Positions 6,311 to 11,454 of a stretch of 11,454 bases of DNA are shown one piece after another (the first letter of the stretch is position 1; the number at the start of each line of letters is the position of its first letter). Origin of the DNA: an uncultured Cytophagaceae bacterium (lineage in GTDB: Bacteria; Bacteroidota; Bacteroidia; Cytophagales; Spirosomataceae). The notes beneath the pieces are model-generated. The model was not told where the DNA came from. It searched no databases and saw nothing but the letters and a program-made list of their open reading frames with translations. The stretch lies in assembly GCA_938008575.1 (NCBI GenBank), contig CALLKB010000217.1:1-11454 (forward strand), given 5' to 3'. The position numbers were made by a program, and so were the translations under genes.

Positions 6311-7333
6311 TTGAATAAGCCAAAGAAATCCCCCGTAAAAGAATTGAAATCTAAAGTTATTAAGAGTTCTTCTACGCAAGAGCGTGTGATGAACTTGTTG
6401 TTGTATTTATTGGAGGCTGAAAAACCGGTTCCCATGCGTAAGCTAGAGGCTTTGTATGGGGGAGGAGAGGAATCGGGGGAAGACAAACGTCGGACGATAT
6501 TTCGACATTTGGATATATTATCGGGTTATGGCCTAGAAATTATCCGAGGAGATAAATATGGCATCAAAAAGAAATCGGAATATCTGCGCACGGAGTTTAA
6601 TTTGCATGAAAGTCAAGCATTGTATTTTGCGGCACAAGAGGCTATTTCGGATGTAGAGATGCGCCGATCGATTCAGCAAAAATTATTGCAAATTTTTCAT
6701 TCGAATAAGAAGCGTCAAAATTTATTATCGAAGCGAACGATTGATTTAGTGGAATTTTGTGATAAGCAGATTAATCAAAGCAAGCGGAAGTATCAAATGC
6801 GTTTATTGAACTATTCGAGTGCGAATCAGGGGACAAAGCGGGATCGATTAGTTGTCCCAGTCAGTTTTAGTTTGGAGAATTTGGAAATTTATGCCATTGA
6901 TTTGGAGGATTTGGCTCAAGTTACGCGTCCCAAAGTGTTTAAGTTGGACCGTTGCGAAGGGATTCTAAAGCTCAAAGATTTAGCCCCCAAAGAATTACAA
7001 ATACAATCCCATAAATTAACGCGAGATCCTTTTGGTTATCTGATTTATGATCAGGAATTATTGCATATCGAAGCCTATTTTAATTTAAAGGCGATGACTA
7101 TTTTCTTATTACACTTTCCATATTTGACTGATCAATTTCAATACCTGGATACGGAAGTGGATAAGCCATTTCTGCTCACATTAGACATCGTTCGCGTAGA
7201 GCCGATTATTGGCGTATTCAGTGTATTGTTGAATCACATTCGTTTTGAAAATTCTGATGAATTTTTATCGGCTTGGAAGGTATTTCATCAGGCCAATGTG
7301 GAAGGAAGCTTAGAACGTTTGTGGGAGAAATAG
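6311..7333 (+). CDS. HTH-WYL domain transcriptional regulator (TTG start)
   Basis: The 340-residue protein has a basic N-terminus, a winged-helix DNA-binding domain at about residues 24-88 (recognition helix near KRRTIFRHLDIL, wing around GDKYGIKK), a helical linker, a WYL Sm-like domain at about 158-223 (LLNYSS through VFKLDRCEGI) and a C-terminal WCX-like extension from about 250. WYL domains bind a ligand, possibly nucleic acid or a nucleotide, and set DNA binding. The name-giving W-Y-L triad appears here as I193-Y194-A195, so only the tyrosine is kept. The start is unusual: an in-frame TAA lies at 6304-6306, TTG at 6311 is the first usable codon, and the first ATG (6389, residue 27) or GTG (6386) would cut into the DNA-binding domain. 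TTG is therefore preferred, without a visible Shine-Dalgarno sequence. It diverges from the M24 gene and converges on tRNA-Thr. WYL proteins often control defence or stress genes, but none is nearby. Confidence 0.82.
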   Translation: MNKPKKSPVKELKSKVIKSSSTQERVMNLLLYLLEAEKPVPMRKLEALYGGGEESGEDKRRTIFRHLDILSGYGLEIIRGDKYGIKKKSEYLRTEFNLHESQALYFAAQEAISDVEMRRSIQQKLLQIFHSNKKRQNLLSKRTIDLVEFCDKQINQSKRKYQMRLLNYSSANQGTKRDRLVVPVSFSLENLEIYAIDLEDLAQVTRPKVFKLDRCEGILKLKDLAPKELQIQSHKLTRDPFGYLIYDQELLHIEAYFNLKAMTIFLLHFPYLTDQFQYLDTEVDKPFLLTLDIVRVEPIIGVFSVLLNHIRFENSDEFLSAWKVFHQANVEGSLERLWEK

Positions 7334-7379
7334 GGAAGCAGAGAGTTGATTCGATACAAAAAGGCTAATGAATACCAAC

Positions 7380-7406
7380 AAAAAAGCCCGACATTTCTGT
7401 CGAGCT
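7380..7406 (-). terminator. Rho-independent terminator of tRNA-Thr
   Basis: On the minus strand, AGCTCGACA pairs with TGTCGGGCT (9 bp, one T-G wobble) around a GAAA tetraloop and is followed by six T. It begins seven bases past the tRNA discriminator base. It sits between the convergent tRNA and WYL gene; the plus strand lacks a T run, so it serves the tRNA. Confidence 0.9.
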
Positions 7407-7412
7407 TATCAG

Positions 7413-7485
7413 AGCCTCCTGTCGGGATCGAACCAACGACCTACTGATTACAAATCAGTTGCTCTACCAGCTGAGCTAAGGAGGC
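7413..7485 (-). tRNA. tRNA-Thr (anticodon TGT)
   Basis: The minus strand folds into a full cloverleaf: acceptor GCCTCCT/AGGAGGC, D arm GCTC-AGCTGGTA-GAGC, anticodon arm ACTGA-TTTGTAA-TCAGT with anticodon TGT (plus-strand 7450-7452), 5-nt variable loop AGGTC and T arm GTTGG-TTCGATC-CCGAC. The discriminator base is T, usual for bacterial tRNA-Thr. The 3' CCA is not encoded (CTG follows), so it is added after transcription. It is a single tRNA with its own promoter and terminator, not part of a cluster. Confidence 0.97.
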
Positions 7486-7498
7486 GCATTTCGGTTTA

Positions 7499-7530
7499 CA
7501 AAAGTAGTATTATTCTCCTAAATCGCAAAA
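7499..7530 (-). promoter_or_regulatory. Bacteroidota sigma(ABfr)-type promoter of tRNA-Thr
   Basis: On the minus strand, TTTTG (7530-7526), exactly 19 nt and then TACTTTTG (7506-7499) match the TTTG-N19-TANNTTTG consensus of the Bacteroidota housekeeping sigma factor with no mismatch in the -7 element. The predicted start is near 7492, a few bases before the mature tRNA. It lies directly behind the stop of the DUF349 gene, so the tRNA can be made independently of read-through. Confidence 0.85.
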
Positions 7531-7547
7531 CCGAACCTCAAAAAAAA

Positions 7548-9428
7548 TTAACTTTTTTTCAATTTTTCTAATTCTTTTTCCGCCGCAGCAATTTTCTTTT
7601 CTACCTCCCCACGCAGTTTTTCGCTGTTTTTCGACTTCGCAAAGAACTCTAAGTTGTTGGTTAACACCGCAATATCATTTTCCAAAGCTTGGATTTTTTT
7701 GCGTGAATCCGCCGATGGGGCAGAAGTTTCAGGACTTGCCGACTCCGTCTTCAAGGACTTCAATTCAAAGCCCCAAGCCGCTAATTGCTCCTTCGGTTGT
7801 GTTCTCGCCAAATCAATCAAGGCATTCCAAGTCTTGCGGAATGATTCTTGCATATCTTTCACGTTCTTCTTCGGTACGAATCCAATCGCATCCCAAGCTG
7901 CTTTCACCTCGCCTAAACGTGCTAATAAACTAGCATCCTTCAACATGCCTTCCATTTCTGCCAAAATAGCCTGCTTCGCTACTAAATTTGCATCCATCTC
8001 CGCATCTTTTGCCCCTTTTGACGCCGAACGCTTTAAGTTGAAATAAGCATCGCATGCCGCTTTAAATTTGGCATAAATACTATCTTTTTGTTTCTCAGGT
8101 ACATGGCCAATTTCCTTCCACTTCTTTTGAAGTTCGATCACCGTTTGCGTAATCTCGGGTGTTTCAGTGCCCACGGCAACAATGCCCTCTACTTGTTCGA
8201 TTAATTGTTGTTTCGCCGCTAAATTAGCCTTACGCTCCGCATCAATCTTACCGAAGAAATCACTTTTATGCTTAAAAAAGGTCTTTAAATCAGCCCAAAA
8301 CTGATGGCTCACTTCTTTACCTCCCTCACGTGGTAAACCTCCTTTTAATTTGCCCCATTGCTCTTGCAAAGCCAAAACAGCTTTAGAAGCCTGATTCCAC
8401 TCCGATATCGATGTTGACTGAAAGCTTGCATATCCATGCATCAATCCTGCCAATTCCTTTTTGATCTTTAAATTCTCTTCAAATACGGCTTTGTTGGCAT
8501 CCTGAATCTGACGTTTCTGCTCAAACAAGACATCCAACGATTTCTTCACACGTTGCCACATGGCCTCATTTTCCTCACGGTGCGCTGGGCCTATGTGCTT
8601 GTATTCATTGAACAATTCCTCGGCTTCTTTCAATAAAACGGGCAAATTTGTCGCTTTAGCCACTGCCGCAGCTAATTTTTCTAATTTGGCTGCAATGATT
8701 TCTTTGGCCTGTAAATTCTTCTTACGATCTAGCTCGAGCAATTCAAAGAAGATAGAACGGTTCGAATAAAAACGATCTACCAAGGCATGATAAGACTGCC
8801 AAAGCGTTTGGTTCATCGGTCCTTGAACCGATCCCAATCCTTTCCATTCCTCCTGAATTTTCTTGAATGCTTTGAAACTCGCATTCACATGGGCAGGATC
8901 TCCATTATCATCTTTGTCAACTAAATCACGCAATTCATTAATTAAACGAGTCTTTCCTTCTAATGCTTTTTCTCTAGCCTTCTCCAAACCTTGAAAAAAT
9001 GCTTGCTTTTCGGTCCGAATGTGGTTAATCAATTGATCTACCGCATGAACGGCCTCATCTTTAAAATCAAATCCCTCATCGGTTCCGTCATTAGCCGCTT
9101 TGAATGCTTCAATGGCCGCCTGCTTTTCCGCTTGTTTTAATTGGCTCCAAGCTTCTTTGACTTCTTTTGTGATTTCATCCACCTTTTTATAGGTTCCAGG
9201 ATGGGCATGTTCCGACACGATGTCCTTGATTTTCCCAAAATACGTCAAGAAATTATCTTTCGAAGCGACCGCAAAGTCAAATAGGGGATAGCTTACTTCC
9301 TTTTCAGGTGCTGGTGCTTCCACTTCTTTGGCAAGCATTTCGCTTGTCTCCGCCGCTACGGGTGTTGTTTCCTCCACCTTGACTGGCTCGATGGCTTCGT
9401 TTTCTGCTGGATTTTGATCAGTTGTCAT
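7548..9428 (-). CDS. DUF349 repeat protein
   Basis: This is a 626-residue, highly charged, helical cytoplasmic protein without signal or membrane segments. An acidic, Pro/Glu-rich tail (1-45) is followed by about five DUF349 repeats of some 70-80 residues. Their marker W-K-x-[IL]-G appears at W195-G199, as YKHIG at 276-280, degenerate at W358-K362, and again at W437-G441 and W512-G516. A low-complexity Ser/Pro linker (about 560-576) leads to a C-terminal coiled coil (577-626, Lys/Glu-rich). DUF349 has no settled biochemical function. It begins 19 bp after glyQS on the same strand and is probably co-transcribed with it. No GC-rich terminator follows its TAA; the tRNA-Thr promoter begins within 20 bp. 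Confidence 0.88.
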   Translation of the reverse strand: MTTDQNPAENEAIEPVKVEETTPVAAETSEMLAKEVEAPAPEKEVSYPLFDFAVASKDNFLTYFGKIKDIVSEHAHPGTYKKVDEITKEVKEAWSQLKQAEKQAAIEAFKAANDGTDEGFDFKDEAVHAVDQLINHIRTEKQAFFQGLEKAREKALEGKTRLINELRDLVDKDDNGDPAHVNASFKAFKKIQEEWKGLGSVQGPMNQTLWQSYHALVDRFYSNRSIFFELLELDRKKNLQAKEIIAAKLEKLAAAVAKATNLPVLLKEAEELFNEYKHIGPAHREENEAMWQRVKKSLDVLFEQKRQIQDANKAVFEENLKIKKELAGLMHGYASFQSTSISEWNQASKAVLALQEQWGKLKGGLPREGGKEVSHQFWADLKTFFKHKSDFFGKIDAERKANLAAKQQLIEQVEGIVAVGTETPEITQTVIELQKKWKEIGHVPEKQKDSIYAKFKAACDAYFNLKRSASKGAKDAEMDANLVAKQAILAEMEGMLKDASLLARLGEVKAAWDAIGFVPKKNVKDMQESFRKTWNALIDLARTQPKEQLAAWGFELKSLKTESASPETSAPSADSRKKIQALENDIAVLTNNLEFFAKSKNSEKLRGEVEKKIAAAEKELEKLKKS

Positions 9429-9447
9429 GTCGTCGTTGTTTGCGTTT

Positions 9448-10938
9448 TTAAACTAATTTTTCAAAAATACGCTCCATCGATACCGCATGGCCTAATTTTT
9501 CCTTTAGGTCTGCGATAGAAATGCGCTCTTGGCTCATCGTATTGCGATCACGAACCGTTACAGTCTGATCTTCCATGGTTTGGTAATCTACCACCACGCA
9601 ATACGGCGTTCCAATTAAATCTTGACGAGTATAGCGCTTGCCTATCGCTCCTCCATCGTCGTAGGTTGTATTAAAGGCAAATTTCAGTTGATTCGTAATT
9701 TCTTGTGCTTTCTCCGCCAATCCATCTTTCTTCACCAATGGCAATACGGCAACCTTTGTAGGTGCCAATGCCGGATGAATATTCAAATAAACGCGTTGTT
9801 TTAAGCTTTCTCCTTCACCCGTCGTTTCCTCTGTATAAGCATTGCACAAAATGGCCAAGAACAAACGATCAGCTCCCACCGATGTCTCTACTACATAAGG
9901 GATGTAGTTTTGATTGATTTCTGGGTCAAAATACTGTTGCTTTTTCTTTGATAATTCTTGGTGCGCTTTTAAATCAAAGTCGGTCCGTGAATGAATTCCT
10001 TCCATTTCCTTAAAACCAAATGGAAACTTGTATTCAATATCCACTGCCGCATTGGCATAGTGGGCTAATTTATCGTGATCATGGAATTTCAAGGAGTCAG
10101 CTGGTAAGCCTATTGCCTGATGAAACTTCATACGCGTTTCTTTCCATTTATTGTACCATTCCATTTCCGTGCCAGGACGTACAAAGAATTGCATTTCCAT
10201 TTGTTCAAACTCCCGCATGCGGAAGATGAAATTACGTGCAACAATCTCATTACGGAAGGCTTTACCAATTTGGGCGATACCAAAAGGTACCTTCATACGG
10301 CCCGTTTTTTGCACATTTAGGAAATTGACAAAAATCCCTTGTGCTGTCTCCGGACGTAAATAAATCAAGGACGCATCTTCCGAAACGGCACCTACTTGGG
10401 TTGAGAACATCAAGTTGAACTGACGAACTTCGGTCCAATTGGCCGTCCCTGAAACAGGACATTTAATGTTTTGATCAATGATTAATTGGCGAACCGCTTC
10501 TAAATCTCCCGCATCCAATCCTTTTGCCATCGCTTGCATTAACGCTTTCGCCTCATCTGCTTTGCCTTCATCCTCTAAAGCGGCAGCGCGCTCTTCTAGC
10601 AAGGTATCAGCCCGGTAACGCTTCTTGGAATCTTTGTTGTCGATCATCGGATCATTGAATGAATCCACGTGTCCTGAAGCCTTCCAAGTTAAGGGATGCA
10701 TGAAAATAGCTGCATCCAAGCCTACAACGTTGTCATTCAACATCGTCATGGCTTTATACCAAACGTTTTTTAAATTATTCTTTAGTTCTACGCCATTTTG
10801 ACCATAATCATACACAGCTTGTAAACCATCGTAGATTTCAGATGATGGAAATACGAAGCCATATTCTTTGGCGTGTGAAATTATATCCTTAAGTGCTGAG
10901 GCGGTATCTTGTTTTTTCTGCTCCATGTAATCATTCAA
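9448..10938 (-). CDS. glyQS: Glycine--tRNA ligase, single-chain (alpha2) type
   Basis: The 496-residue class II synthetase charges tRNA-Gly with glycine using ATP. It belongs to the homodimeric archaeal/eukaryal-type family, not the alpha2-beta2 type. The N-terminal block EYGFVFPSSEIYDGL (25-39) and YDYGQNG are typical. Catalytic motifs are RPETAQGIF (195-203), motif 2 FRNE (228-231) followed by FRMREFEQMEMQFF, and motif 3 GADR (355-358). The anticodon-binding domain fills about 393-485 (PTKVAVLPL to the LKEKLG end). The length is normal. The ATG at 10938 is used here; a second in-frame ATG at 10926 (MEQKKQ) is a credible alternative that leaves more leader after a weak TAAATTG element at 10948-10954. 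It likely forms a two-gene operon with the DUF349 gene. Confidence 0.95.
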   Translation of the reverse strand: MNDYMEQKKQDTASALKDIISHAKEYGFVFPSSEIYDGLQAVYDYGQNGVELKNNLKNVWYKAMTMLNDNVVGLDAAIFMHPLTWKASGHVDSFNDPMIDNKDSKKRYRADTLLEERAAALEDEGKADEAKALMQAMAKGLDAGDLEAVRQLIIDQNIKCPVSGTANWTEVRQFNLMFSTQVGAVSEDASLIYLRPETAQGIFVNFLNVQKTGRMKVPFGIAQIGKAFRNEIVARNFIFRMREFEQMEMQFFVRPGTEMEWYNKWKETRMKFHQAIGLPADSLKFHDHDKLAHYANAAVDIEYKFPFGFKEMEGIHSRTDFDLKAHQELSKKKQQYFDPEINQNYIPYVVETSVGADRLFLAILCNAYTEETTGEGESLKQRVYLNIHPALAPTKVAVLPLVKKDGLAEKAQEITNQLKFAFNTTYDDGGAIGKRYTRQDLIGTPYCVVVDYQTMEDQTVTVRDRNTMSQERISIADLKEKLGHAVSMERIFEKLV

Positions 10939-10985
10939 TTAAGCATGCAATTTACCGAAAAGAATGAAAGAGAATAGATTTTTCT

Positions 10986-10993
10986 TAATTTTG
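10986..10993 (+). promoter_or_regulatory. Candidate -7 promoter element of the glycosyltransferase gene
   Basis: TAATTTTG is a perfect TANNTTTG match 17 bp before the ATG at 11011, which would give a short leader of about 10 nt. No good TTTG lies at the expected -33 distance, so only half of the promoter is seen. It sits in the 72-bp gap between the divergent glyQS and glycosyltransferase genes. Confidence 0.5.
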
Positions 10994-11010
10994 CGAGGTA
11001 TTTTTTTTCC

Positions 11011-11454
11011 ATGCAGAAAATCCTTTGTATTCGTTTTTCGTCCATCGGTGACATTCTTTTGACCACGCCAATCATCCGTGTGCTCAAAGCGCAATTCCCC
11101 AATGCTGAAATTCACATCGCCACGAAGGCATCCTTCGCTCATTTATGGGATGGAAATCCACATGTCGCACAAGTGCATGGTTACCAAGGTAATCTATGGG
11201 AATTTGCCGCTGAGCTTCGGAAAGAGGGTTTTGATGCGGTATATGACCTACACAAAAACCTACGTTCGCACATGCTTTGTCTGCTGTTAGGAAAATTTCC
11301 CAAGCAGATCAATAAATACACGGCAGCGCGCAAAGCCTTTGTTCAAACGAAAGTGAATACCTTGCCTGGGCATCTGGTGGATCGCAATTTTGCTTCATTG
11401 GGATTGCCGCCTGATGGAAAAGGTCTTGATTATTTTATACCTGCCAGATCGGAA
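11011..11454 (+). CDS. Glycosyltransferase family 9 (heptosyltransferase-like), 5' part only
   Basis: An open frame from the ATG at 11011 runs through 148 codons to the window edge without a stop. The protein begins MQKILCIRFSSIGDILLTTP, the classic N-terminal motif of family 9 glycosyltransferases (heptosyltransferase I/II and relatives), then LKAQFPNAEIHIAT (a second beta-alpha unit of the GT-B fold) and YDLHKNLRS at about residues 85-93. Such enzymes move ADP-heptose or a similar sugar onto lipid A core or another surface glycan at the inner face of the cytoplasmic membrane. Family members have about 340 residues, so roughly the C-terminal 200, including the nucleotide-sugar site, lie outside. 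The acceptor and sugar are unknown. It diverges from glyQS. Confidence 0.88.
   Translation, partial: MQKILCIRFSSIGDILLTTPIIRVLKAQFPNAEIHIATKASFAHLWDGNPHVAQVHGYQGNLWEFAAELRKEGFDAVYDLHKNLRSHMLCLLLGKFPKQINKYTAARKAFVQTKVNTLPGHLVDRNFASLGLPPDGKGLDYFIPARSE

Noticed and set aside
7541..7557. A7-TTAAC-T7 palindrome as the DUF349 terminator
   Set aside because: The stem is only A-T pairs and overlaps the stop codon; it is too weak to call.
7368..7571. Plus-strand 67-codon open frame
   Set aside because: It crosses the tRNA-Thr gene, its terminator and its promoter on the opposite strand, so it is a chance frame.
7654..8769. Plus-strand open frames opposite the DUF349 gene
   Set aside because: They are antisense shadows of a long, clearly coding repeat protein, with Ser/Ala/Phe-rich composition from reading its codons backwards.
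10939..11142. Minus-strand 67-codon open frame upstream of glyQS
   Set aside because: It lies opposite the well-supported start of the family 9 glycosyltransferase gene and has no recognisable features.

Overview
This 11.45-kb window looks like chromosomal DNA of a Bacteroidota bacterium, probably of the Cytophagales/Sphingobacteriia type (the order is an inference). Four things point there. There is a textbook Bacteroidota promoter (TTTG, 19-nt spacer, TACTTTTG) in front of a tRNA-Thr gene. The starts lack clear Shine-Dalgarno sequences. A single-chain (archaeal/eukaryal-type) glycyl-tRNA synthetase sits next to a DUF349 protein. Two enzymes carry Tat signals and one an ordinary Sec signal. 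No phage, plasmid, CRISPR or defence genes are visible.

Layout. Positions 1-98 hold only a strong intrinsic terminator for the leftmost gene. On the minus strand lie a Tat-exported sugar phosphate isomerase/epimerase-like protein (99-1100) and, upstream of it, a secreted serine beta-lactamase-like hydrolase (1224-2795). Divergent from the hydrolase is a double-ABC ATPase of the ModF/PhrA type (2864-4252). It converges on a small DinB-like metal-binding protein (4273-4725), which lies downstream of a Tat-targeted M24 (Xaa-Pro aminopeptidase-like) protein (4822-6042). After a 268-bp AT-rich divergent intergenic region comes an HTH-WYL regulator starting at TTG (6311-7333). It converges on tRNA-Thr(TGT), which has its own promoter and terminator. 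The right third is a minus-strand glyQS-DUF349 pair. A divergent family 9 glycosyltransferase (11011 onward) runs off the window; it has no stop here and is easily missed.

The most interesting signal is a set of short palindromic repeat elements between 1189 and 4819. Two types can be told apart. Type A is a 26-30 nt palindrome with arms built on TGTAGAGACGCGA. Type B is a 20-nt palindrome of the form CCCCAKGCTTWAGCMTGGGG, usually in pairs. They touch the 3' end or interior of four consecutive genes: they encode the last 21 residues of the hydrolase, form an in-frame stretch in the linker between the two ABC domains, supply the TAG stop codons of both the ABC ATPase and the DinB gene from one palindrome, and fill the gap between DinB and M24. 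One composite (1189-1289) has type B units nested inside type A arms. This looks like a non-autonomous, REP/MITE-like family that tolerates, and sometimes becomes, coding sequence. No transposase for it is visible here.

The genes do not form one pathway. glyQS-DUF349 and tRNA-Thr are translation-related housekeeping genes. The left half is a collection of cell-envelope or periplasmic enzymes and single-gene units.
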